Below, piece by piece: positions 1 through 5,741 of a DNA stretch of 6,918 bases. The notes under the pieces were generated by a model. It saw only the letters and a program-made list of their open reading frames with translations, was not told where the DNA came from and did no database searches. This DNA is from Planctomycetota bacterium (GTDB lineage Bacteria; Planctomycetota; Phycisphaerae; Sedimentisphaerales; Anaerohalosphaeraceae). How positions within the stretch are numbered: position 1 is the stretch's first letter; every line of letters starts with the position of its first letter. The translations under genes and the position numbers were made by a program. Location of the stretch: assembly GCA_012519365.1 (NCBI GenBank), contig JAAYQH010000161.1, forward strand, positions 1 to 6,918, read 5' to 3'.

Positions 1-61
1 CTCGCAACAAGGGAATGCAAGCAGAAGGTTTTTTTGCGATAAGCCGCCGGTCCACAGCGAT

Positions 62-90
62 TTGACTCAAATTTGAGCGAATGTGATAAT
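62..90 (+). promoter_or_regulatory. sigma-70-type promoter of the subtilase-like gene
   Basis: TTGACT (62-67) is followed by a 17-base spacer and GATAAT (85-90). A TG dinucleotide at 82-83 gives an extended -10 element. Each hexamer is one base away from the consensus. Transcription would begin near 97, leaving a leader of roughly 60 bases before the start codon proposed at 160. This rules out TTG 73 as the start of translation for transcripts from this promoter. Assignment is by motif and spacing only. Confidence 0.7.
66..77. promoter_or_regulatory. 12-bp perfect palindrome in promoter spacer, candidate operator
   Basis: CTCAAATTTGAG is a perfect inverted repeat with no central gap. It overlaps the last two bases of the -35 box and fills the first half of the spacer. 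A dimeric regulator bound here would block RNA polymerase, so a repressor site is the natural reading. I do not recognise the motif as the site of a named regulator. A 12-bp palindrome can arise by chance about once or twice in a window this size, so its position is the main support. Confidence 0.4.
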
Positions 91-95
91 GTGAT
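80..95 (+). repeat. tandem 8-bp direct repeat over the -10 box
   Basis: AATGTGAT occurs twice head to tail (80-87 and 88-95). The -10 hexamer GATAAT spans the junction of the two copies. Each copy contains TGTGA, which is also the half-site sequence of CRP/FNR-type operators, but no matching TCACA half lies at the right distance. It could be a direct-repeat regulator site or a simple duplication. Confidence 0.4.
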
Positions 96-145
96 ATTGA
101 AATTAAGTCGTATAAGGACTATAATCAAAAAAGTTTGGTGTTTAT

Positions 146-151
146 GGAGAG
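146..151 (+). promoter_or_regulatory. ribosome binding site deciding the TTG 160 start
   Basis: GGAGAG lies 8 bases upstream of the in-frame TTG at 160. No comparable purine-rich site precedes the in-frame TTG at 73 or the GTG at 91. The TTG at 175 lies 23 bases away, which is too far. This site is the main reason for choosing TTG 160. Confidence 0.6.
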
Positions 152-159
152 TTTGCAGA

Positions 160-1890
160 TTGCTGGCATCAATTTTGAAAACCGGCGGAATTCTTTTGCC
201 ACTGTTAGCCTGTTCAGTGGGGGTTGCGTTTGGAGACATTGAAAGCCCAAAATACCCTTTAGAACCGGCCGCTTTGGACATCTCAGGCATTCGAGAACTT
301 CAGCAGACCGATCCGAATCTGACCGGCACAGGTATCGTCATCGCCGCGGTCTGTCGGAGTATGAGCTACCTCAACGGCCTGCCGCAAAATGATTATCGGT
401 TCAACATGCATCACACCAGCCTGGCCGGCGCTGACGTGCTTTTTGATGACCATTCGGACGGCCTTGACGGCATCTCATCCCACGCTACGGCCATAGGAGG
501 CATTCTTATCGGACTTGACCCGCAGGCCCATTTGCCCGACAACACCGGATTTGAATATCGCGGAGTCTGTCCGTCGGCTTCTGTAGAGGTGTACGAGTTC
601 TGGCGATTTGCGGCGTTGCGTTTGTTTGCAAAAAAACCGATCCCGGCCGATGTGATTACCCTGAGTTTGGGTGACTTGTTTGAGGATTGGTGGACGCGGG
701 CCATTGAACGGGTGGCCGCCGAACAGGGGACGATCATCGTCGCATCCATCGGCAACGGACACACCGTCAAAGACCCTCTGCTTTACCCTGCCGCTGGCGC
801 CAACGTCATCGGGGTTGGCACGATGCGGTCCGCTGTTAATCCCGACGGAAGCGTCGCGTTGGACCGATTTATCCCGCCGACCGTCGAGATCTCCAGCGGC
901 GGACCAACAGAAGACTTGCGTTCCAAACCCGACCTTATTGCTCCCGGAAGTGCGATTGTCCCGCAGGCCTTTTCAGAAGACGGATATACGACCGTGACCA
1001 ACGCGACCAGCCTTGCCGCCCCTCTTACGGCCGGCGCCGCTGCGTTGCTGTTGCAATATGCCTATGAGGACCCCACGCTTTCGGCGGAGTTGGTACAGTC
1101 GCCCCTTAACTGTGTCATCAAAGCCGTTTTGATGAATTCTGCAAAAAAACTGCCCTATTGGCATAAAGGCTGGATTTCCGAAGAAGACGACCAGACCTCG
1201 CCGCTGGATCGGCTTCAGGGTGCCGGAGCCCTCGATGCCGCCGCGGCCAAGGCCCAGTTGGCTGCCGGCAAGCAGCCGCCGGGTGAGGTTAGGGCAATCG
1301 GCTGGGACAGTCGCTCATTATCGCAGATGGATACCTTTTTGTATCTCTTTGAATCGCCCGACCCGAACGCAGTGCTGACGGCAACACTGACGTGGAATCG
1401 GCATTACGAAGACAGTTACCCCTTTCGAGCCAAAACTCAGCAAAGCGATTTGCGACTGGAATTGTGGGCATTTGACCCCAATGTCTCAAACGAGATGGTA
1501 TTAATCGATGTCAGTGACAGTCCGGTCGATACCGTTGAGCACTTGTGGACGCCGCTAAGCAGCGGTTATACGTGGTATGCCCTGGCCGTTCAATTCAGCC
1601 CGAAAAGCAAAGGCCTTGCACCTGAAGAAGAACCGTTTGCACTGGCCTGGTCGGTCGGACCTGACCGCTCGCTGGGCGATCGGATGTGGCAGGACATAAA
1701 CGGAGACGGCCGGATCAATCATCTTGACAGTTTCATTCAGTTATTGCTCAAAAGCGGACATCTGAGCACGCTTGATTCGAACTTTTACAAGAACGCACTC
1801 GGTCTTTCGCCCGAACGGTTTGAGTTGTTGACCACCCTGCGGCACCGCTGGCAGCCCTATCTGAAAGATTCGATCAAGCCGCTCGATTAG
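160..1890 (+). CDS. secreted subtilisin-fold (S8) protease-like protein with Cys in place of the catalytic Asp
   Basis: A 576-residue protein if it starts at TTG 160. The open frame extends back to 43, but the promoter at 62-90 and the site GGAGAG at 146-151 favour 160. Residues 1-25 are an export signal: Lys7, then a hydrophobic stretch. Cleavage is likely after Ala-Phe-Gly (25), or the LLAC at 15-18 could be a weak lipobox.

Residues about 55-370 form an S8 peptidase domain. It keeps His108 in 'SSHATAIGG', the oxyanion Asn199 in 'ASIGNG' and the nucleophile Ser284 in 'NATSLAAP'. The first motif reads 'GIVIAAVCRSM', so the usual Asp is Cys65. Residues about 378-500 look like the beta-sandwich often found after subtilase domains. 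Residues 512-523 (DINGDGRINHLD) form one dockerin-like calcium loop near the C-terminus; a full dockerin has two.

The fold is clear, but proteolytic activity is uncertain because of Cys65. Its substrate is unknown. It is transcribed alone. Confidence 0.85.
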   Translation: MLASILKTGGILLPLLACSVGVAFGDIESPKYPLEPAALDISGIRELQQTDPNLTGTGIVIAAVCRSMSYLNGLPQNDYRFNMHHTSLAGADVLFDDHSDGLDGISSHATAIGGILIGLDPQAHLPDNTGFEYRGVCPSASVEVYEFWRFAALRLFAKKPIPADVITLSLGDLFEDWWTRAIERVAAEQGTIIVASIGNGHTVKDPLLYPAAGANVIGVGTMRSAVNPDGSVALDRFIPPTVEISSGGPTEDLRSKPDLIAPGSAIVPQAFSEDGYTTVTNATSLAAPLTAGAAALLLQYAYEDPTLSAELVQSPLNCVIKAVLMNSAKKLPYWHKGWISEEDDQTSPLDRLQGAGALDAAAAKAQLAAGKQPPGEVRAIGWDSRSLSQMDTFLYLFESPDPNAVLTATLTWNRHYEDSYPFRAKTQQSDLRLELWAFDPNVSNEMVLIDVSDSPVDTVEHLWTPLSSGYTWYALAVQFSPKSKGLAPEEEPFALAWSVGPDRSLGDRMWQDINGDGRINHLDSFIQLLLKSGHLSTLDSNFYKNALGLSPERFELLTTLRHRWQPYLKDSIKPLD

Positions 1891-1909
1891 AGCCAGCTAT
1901 CCGCAAAAA

Positions 1910-1924
1910 GTTATTCACAATAAC
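1910..1924. other. small AT-rich hairpin after the subtilase-like gene
   Basis: GTTATT (1910-1915) and AATAAC (1919-1924) form a perfect 6-bp inverted repeat with a 3-base loop, 19 bases after the stop codon. No T-run follows, so it is not a standard intrinsic terminator. It might protect the 3' end of the transcript. It overlaps TTATTCACA (1911-1919), which fits the relaxed DnaA-box form TTATNCACA, but a single match proves little. Confidence 0.3.
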
Positions 1925-1978
1925 AAGGCACCAACATCCCGCCCCCGCCGTATTCCCAAAATGCCTGGCTTCGCAGAA

Positions 1979-1992
1979 CGCCTTGACAGGCG
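1979..1992. other. GC-rich hairpin in the subtilase-gatC intergenic region
   Basis: CGCCT (1979-1983), loop TGAC and AGGCG (1988-1992) form a 5-bp GC-rich stem. It is the best terminator-like stem between the subtilase-like gene and the gatC promoter, but a U-tract is missing. Apart from this hairpin, the one at 1910 and the promoter at 2028, I see nothing in 1891-2117; reading frames there have no supported start or recognisable product. Confidence 0.25.
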
Positions 1993-2027
1993 GCCTGCGG
2001 AGGGGAGGTATTTGTCCATCTTGTCCC

Positions 2028-2056
2028 TTGCCAAAGGCGTCTCGACGTGGTATAGT
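2028..2056 (+). promoter_or_regulatory. sigma-70-type promoter of the gatCAB operon
   Basis: TTGCCA (2028-2033), a spacer of exactly 17 bases and TATAGT (2051-2056) match the housekeeping promoter pattern with two mismatches in the -35 and one in the -10. Transcription would start near 2063, leaving a leader of about 55 bases before gatC. Two TTGACA hexamers also occur nearby (1983 and 2074), but neither has a convincing -10 box at a workable distance. Confidence 0.6.
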
Positions 2057-2069
2057 GCGCGACAATACC

Positions 2070-2081
2070 CCTGTTGACAGG
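2070..2081 (+). promoter_or_regulatory. short dyad in the gatCAB leader
   Basis: CCTGT-TG-ACAGG is an inverted repeat just after the predicted transcription start. The half TTGACAGG also occurs at 1983-1990, within the hairpin at 1979-1992. It could be a protein site or a weak leader stem. I know of no regulator that fits, and chance is a reasonable explanation. Confidence 0.2.
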
Positions 2082-2117
2082 AACTGAAACCATAACGCTG
2101 AAGTCAAACGGAAACCC

Positions 2118-2426
2118 ATGAACCATCAAATAGACAGACAACTGGTCGAGCGTGCGGCACTGCTGTCACGGCTGGAGTTGAGCGAATCAGAAATCGCGCA
2201 GTTCAGCACACAACTGAGTGCTATTGTGGAGTATATCGAGAAAATCAACACGCTGCACACCGAACACGTCGAACCGCTGGCCCACTGCCTGCCGGTGCAT
2301 AATGTGCTGCGTGCCGATGAGCCGCGGGGTTCGCTGAGCAATGCCGAAGCCCTGGCCAATGCCCCCGACACGATCGACGGCTATTTCAAAGTCCCCAAGA
2401 TACTGGACGATAATTCAGGCGCATAA
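2118..2426 (+). CDS. gatC: Asp/Glu-tRNA amidotransferase subunit C
   Basis: GatC is the small scaffold subunit of the cytoplasmic GatCAB complex, which amidates Glu-tRNA(Gln) and Asp-tRNA(Asn). It wraps around GatA and holds it to GatB. The protein is 102 residues, normal for the family (about 95-100).

Family landmarks are the N-terminal helix with 'ALLSRLELSESE' (14-25), a second helix around 27-46, then 'VEPLAH' (51-56), 'LRADEP' (64-69) and the closing 'FKVPKIL' (90-96). ATG 2118 is chosen because it places the first helix at the expected distance. Only a weak GGA (2110-2112) precedes it.

It is the first gene of gatC-gatA-gatB, driven by the promoter at 2028-2056, with 31 bases to gatA. 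The operon order and family motifs leave little doubt. Confidence 0.96.
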   Translation: MNHQIDRQLVERAALLSRLELSESEIAQFSTQLSAIVEYIEKINTLHTEHVEPLAHCLPVHNVLRADEPRGSLSNAEALANAPDTIDGYFKVPKILDDNSGA

Positions 2427-2457
2427 CGTAACGTAATTAGCCCAAAAGGCCAATCTT

Positions 2458-3921
2458 ATGAGTGATTTTCAGACAGCATTAGAACTGCGGGATGCTATTG
2501 CCGCCCAACACTGCTCAAGTACACAGGCCGTGCAACAAATGCTCAACCGCATCGAACAAGTGGACCCGACGGTTGGGGCTTATCTTTCCATTTTTGCTGA
2601 CCGAGCGATTCAAGACGCCAAGCGTATCGACCAAAAAATCGCCGCCGGCCAGCCCGTCGGCCCGCTGGCGGGGGTTCCTGTGGCCGTCAAAGACAATCTT
2701 TGCACCACCTTTGGGACGACCACCTGCGGCTCAAAAATGCTGGAGCATTTTGTCGCCCCCTACAATGCCCATGTCATTGAGCGCTTGCAGGCTGCCGACG
2801 CGATTATCATCGGCAAAACCAACCTCGATGAATTTGCCATGGGCTCCAGCACAGAGAACTCCGCCCTGCGAAAGACGGTCAACCCGTGGGACAGCTCACG
2901 GGTAGCCGGCGGCAGCAGCGGCGGTTCCGCAGCGGCGGTCGCGGCCGGGCTATGTGCCGCCTCGCTGGGTTCGGATACCGGCGGCTCGATTCGTCAACCT
3001 GCCTCTTTTTGCGGTGTTACGGGGCTAAAACCGACTTACGGTCGGGTATCGCGATATGGATTGATCACCTATGGTTCCAGCCTCGACCAAATCGGCCCGC
3101 TGACCCGCGACACAGCCGACGCCGCTCTGTTGATGAACATCATCGCCGGACATGACAGTCGTGACAGCACCAGTGCCAGTGAGTCCATTGCGGTCAAGCC
3201 CGACTATCTGGCCGACCTGAAGCAGCCGATAAATGGCCTTCGGATCGCCGTTGTGCCAACTCTGAATGCCGGTGCCGAGGCGAGTGTGCAAAACGCAATC
3301 GAAGAAGCGTTGAAGGTCTACCAATCGCTCGGGGCAGAACGGATCGAAATCACCATGCCGCACTTTGATTACGCGATCGCCGCATATTATGTCATCGCCA
3401 CCGCCGAAGCGTCCAGCAATTTGGCTCGTTTTGACGGCGTCCATTACGGCTATCGCAGTCCTAACGCCGGCAACTATATTGAGGTCTATTCCAAATCCCG
3501 CGACGAAGGTTTTGGCCCGGAGGTTAAACGCCGCATCATGCTCGGCACATTCGCCCTGTCCAGCGGCTACTATGACGCCTACTACGTGAAAGCCCTGAAG
3601 GTGAGAAACCTGATTCGGCAGGACTTCGTCAAGGCATTTGAAAAGGCAGATTGCCTGATGTTGCCTGTCAGCCCGACAACCGCCTTCAAAATCGGGGAAA
3701 AAACCGACGACCCGCTTCAGATGTATCTGGCCGATATCTATACCATCGCCGTGAATCTGGCGGGGCTGCCCGGCCTGAGCGTGCCTTGCGGCTTTGACGC
3801 GAAGAATCTGCCCATCGGTCTGCAAATTATCACCAACGCCTTCACGGAAGATAAGCTGCTGCGTATCGGACAGATGTATCAGTCGGTGACCGATTGGCAT
3901 AAGCGCAACCTGCCGCTGTAA
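2458..3921 (+). CDS. gatA: Asp/Glu-tRNA amidotransferase subunit A (glutamine amidase)
   Basis: GatA is the amidase-signature subunit that hydrolyses glutamine and sends the ammonia through an internal channel to GatB. The protein is 487 residues, full length for the family.

The Ser-cisSer-Lys triad is intact: Lys78 in 'PVAVKDN', cis-Ser153 in 'GGSSGGSAAAVAAG' and the nucleophile Ser177 in 'SDTGGSIRQPAS'. The spacings (24 residues between the serines, 99 from Lys to Ser177) equal those of known GatA proteins. The GatA-typical 'GLKPTYGRVSRYGL' (189-202) and 'GPLTRD' (213-218) follow. Near the C-terminus, 'NLAGLPGLSVPCG' and 'LPIGLQII' are also standard.

ATG 2458 gives the usual N-terminus, though no good ribosome binding site precedes it, so translation may be coupled to gatC. 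The gap to gatB is 110 bases. Confidence 0.98.
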   Translation: MSDFQTALELRDAIAAQHCSSTQAVQQMLNRIEQVDPTVGAYLSIFADRAIQDAKRIDQKIAAGQPVGPLAGVPVAVKDNLCTTFGTTTCGSKMLEHFVAPYNAHVIERLQAADAIIIGKTNLDEFAMGSSTENSALRKTVNPWDSSRVAGGSSGGSAAAVAAGLCAASLGSDTGGSIRQPASFCGVTGLKPTYGRVSRYGLITYGSSLDQIGPLTRDTADAALLMNIIAGHDSRDSTSASESIAVKPDYLADLKQPINGLRIAVVPTLNAGAEASVQNAIEEALKVYQSLGAERIEITMPHFDYAIAAYYVIATAEASSNLARFDGVHYGYRSPNAGNYIEVYSKSRDEGFGPEVKRRIMLGTFALSSGYYDAYYVKALKVRNLIRQDFVKAFEKADCLMLPVSPTTAFKIGEKTDDPLQMYLADIYTIAVNLAGLPGLSVPCGFDAKNLPIGLQIITNAFTEDKLLRIGQMYQSVTDWHKRNLPL

Positions 3922-3949
3922 ACCATTTTGAATCTCGGAAATAACGACC

Positions 3950-4016
3950 TGCTCCAAGGATTTAAGGTTCAAAACGTGAGCGAAAAATGACAAATTTGCT
4001 CGTAGTCTCTGGAGCA
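3950..4016 (+). promoter_or_regulatory. inverted repeat spanning the gatA-gatB gap
   Basis: TGCTCCA (3950-3956) and TGGAGCA (4010-4016) are perfect 7-base complements 53 bases apart. They end three bases before the gatB ribosome binding site. Inside them, ACG-T-GAGC (3974-3981) can pair with GCTCGT (3998-4003) with one bulged base. The two stems could fold the gap into a structured element just ahead of gatB. This is read from base complementarity only; no folding energy was computed. Confidence 0.3.
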
Positions 4017-4019
4017 AAA

Positions 4020-4024
4020 AAGGA
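4020..4024 (+). promoter_or_regulatory. ribosome binding site deciding the gatB start
   Basis: AAGGA lies 7 bases upstream of ATG 4032, the best Shine-Dalgarno match in the gat operon. The alternative in-frame ATG at 3987 is preceded by an A-rich stretch with no such site. Confidence 0.65.
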
Positions 4025-4031
4025 TGCAGAA

Positions 4032-5495
4032 ATGAGCTTAAACTATAACATTATCGTCGGCCTTGAAATTCACGTTCAACTGGCCACGCGAACAAAGATG
4101 TTTTGCGGCTGTGAATTGGAATTCGGCCAACCGCCCAACACACGGGTTTGTCCGGTCTGTCTCGGAATGCCCGGCGCGTTGCCGGTTATGAACAAAGCGG
4201 CCGTGGAGGCGGCCATCCTGACAGGTCTGGCGTTAAACTGTACGATTTCGCGCTTTACCAAGTGGGATCGCAAAAGTTACTACTATCCGGATCTGCCGAA
4301 AAACTACCAGATCAGCCAATATGACTTGCCTTTGGCCGAGAACGGCTATATCGAAATCCCGCTGGAGGATGGTACCAGCAAAAAGATACGCATCCGTCGT
4401 GCCCACCTTGAGGAAGACGCCGGGAAAAACACCCATACTCTCGGCAATTTCTCGGCGGTGGATTTGAATCGAGCCGGTACCCCCCTGCTGGAAATTGTGA
4501 CCGAGCCGGACCTGAACAGCCCTTCCGAAGTGCGTCAGTTGGCTCAGGAACTTCAGCGGATCGTGCGCTATCTGGGTGTTTCAGAAGCGGATATGCAAAA
4601 AGGACATATGCGGTTTGAGCCGAATGTGAACCTGCATATCACACAGGATGGGCAGGTTTTCAAAACGCCGATCACCGAGGTCAAGAATCTGAATAGTTTT
4701 CGGGCGCTGGAACGCAGCATCGCCTGCGAGGTCAATCGCCAGTTGGATGAATTTCTGGCCACTGGTAAGACCCTGCAAATCGGCAATAAAAGCACCTATG
4801 GCTGGGATGACGTCAACCAAATGACGGTCCTGCAGCGGGAAAAGGAAGAAGCCCACGATTATCGGTATTTCCCCGATCCCGATTTGGTGCCGGTGGCAGT
4901 CTCAGACGAATGGCTTAGCCGCATCGCCTCTCGCTTGGGCGAATTGCCGCTGGCGATGCAGCAGCGTTTTGTTCGTGACTACGGTTTGAGCGATTACGAT
5001 GCGCAGGTTTTGACGGCCGAAAAATCCACGGCGGTCTTTTTTGACGCGGCGGTCCGCTGCGGGGCCCAGCCTAAACGCATCTGCAACCTGCTGACTCAAA
5101 CGGGACTGAAACTGGCCAATGAGAAACAAACCACAGTGGATGCCCTTGGCATCAGTCCTGGGCGGCTGGCGGCATTGGCCAACATGGTCGAAGCCGGACA
5201 GATCAGCGCAACCTCAGCAACCGTCATTTTTGAAACCATGACTCAAACAGATGAGGACCCGGCACAGATTGCCGAACAAAAAAATCTGCTGCAAAAAAAC
5301 GACGCCGGCGAGATTGAGGCCTTAATTGAACAGGTCATTTGGGAAAATCAAAAAGCGGTTTCCGACGCGAAATCCAACCCCAAAAAAGCCAAAAAGGCCA
5401 TGGGCTTTCTGATGGGACAGGTCATCCAGAAAAGCAAAGGACAGGCCAACCCCAAAATCGTCGCCGAACTTTTGAACCGAAAACTGATGGCCTGA
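4032..5495 (+). CDS. gatB: Asp/Glu-tRNA amidotransferase subunit B
   Basis: GatB binds the mischarged tRNA, activates the Glu or Asp side chain with ATP and joins it to ammonia from GatA. The protein is 487 residues from ATG 4032. An in-frame ATG at 3987 would add 15 residues, but family members begin close to the 'YNIIVGLEIHVQL' seen at residues 5-17, and only 4032 has a good ribosome binding site.

The catalytic cradle domain includes Cys25, Cys27, Cys40 and Cys43 (CxC...CPVC), probably a metal site. It also has 'DRKSYYYPDLPKNYQISQ' (79-96), the family signature 'VDLNRAGTPLLEI' (143-155) and 'KEEAHDYRYFPDPDL' (271-285). Residues about 290-487 are the helical and YqeY-like tail that grips the tRNA, ending in 'GFLMGQVIQKSKGQANP' (458-474).

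It is the last gene of the operon and ends ahead of the bidirectional terminator. Confidence 0.97.
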   Translation: MSLNYNIIVGLEIHVQLATRTKMFCGCELEFGQPPNTRVCPVCLGMPGALPVMNKAAVEAAILTGLALNCTISRFTKWDRKSYYYPDLPKNYQISQYDLPLAENGYIEIPLEDGTSKKIRIRRAHLEEDAGKNTHTLGNFSAVDLNRAGTPLLEIVTEPDLNSPSEVRQLAQELQRIVRYLGVSEADMQKGHMRFEPNVNLHITQDGQVFKTPITEVKNLNSFRALERSIACEVNRQLDEFLATGKTLQIGNKSTYGWDDVNQMTVLQREKEEAHDYRYFPDPDLVPVAVSDEWLSRIASRLGELPLAMQQRFVRDYGLSDYDAQVLTAEKSTAVFFDAAVRCGAQPKRICNLLTQTGLKLANEKQTTVDALGISPGRLAALANMVEAGQISATSATVIFETMTQTDEDPAQIAEQKNLLQKNDAGEIEALIEQVIWENQKAVSDAKSNPKKAKKAMGFLMGQVIQKSKGQANPKIVAELLNRKLMA

Positions 5496-5637
5496 CCTCC
5501 AAAAGACAAACTGCCGCCGGCACGCCCACGCGGCGTATCTTACTTAAACGGCGAACAAAAAGCCAAACCCCAACACCCGACAATGAAGCGATACCCTCCG
5601 CTCAGGGTCACAAAGGGACAATAGGCTGATTCATTAA

Positions 5638-5649
5638 GGCCGGAAGGCC
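5638..5649. other. small GGCC hairpin with GNRA-type loop
   Basis: GGCC, loop GGAA and GGCC form a 4-bp all-GC stem with a GNRA-type tetraloop, between gatB and the terminator. No T-run follows on either strand. The rest of 5496-5682 shows no supported gene or site. Confidence 0.2.
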
Positions 5650-5682
5650 GTGCCACAAGGTCAAATTCAACTCACCCAACAC

Positions 5683-5719
5683 AAAAAAAGGACGCAATGT
5701 TAACCATGCGTCCTTTTTT
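5683..5719. terminator. bidirectional intrinsic terminator between gatB and the secretin gene
   Basis: GGACGCA (5690-5696) pairs with TGCGTCC (5707-5713) around a 10-base loop. Seven A precede the stem (5683-5689) and six T follow it (5714-5719), so it works as a stem plus U-tract on both strands, and the A and T runs can lengthen the stem. It lies 22 bases beyond the secretin stop on the - strand and about 190 bases beyond gatB on the + strand. It therefore separates the convergent genes. Confidence 0.85.
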
Positions 5720-5741
5720 AGTGTCAGAAGAAGGAAACCGG

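Noticed and set aside
1..45. T-run at 29-35 as the terminator of an upstream gene
   Set aside because: No stem of useful length directly precedes the T-run within the window. A stem extending off the left edge cannot be judged.
144..242. Short frame from ATG 144 in the subtilase leader, about 32 codons, possible leader peptide
   Set aside because: No ribosome binding site precedes ATG 144, and the frame overlaps the signal-peptide coding region out of frame. It is better explained by chance.
1983..1988. TTGACA as an alternative -35 box for gatC
   Set aside because: No good -10 hexamer lies 16-18 bases downstream. The pair at 2028/2051 is clearly better.
3025..4017. 330-codon open frame on the - strand opposite gatA
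   Set aside because: It is antisense to the highly conserved gatA, has a composition dictated by the gatA codons, shows no recognisable domain, and has no ribosome binding site that I can see. GatA is unquestionably the real gene.
3987..4031. N-terminal extension of GatB from ATG 3987
   Set aside because: No ribosome binding site precedes it, and the 15 extra residues are unlike GatB family N-termini, whereas ATG 4032 has AAGGA at good spacing.
5339..5629. 96-codon + strand frame overlapping the end of gatB
   Set aside because: Most of it overlaps conserved GatB tail codons in another frame. The product is a low-complexity basic sequence with no domain.
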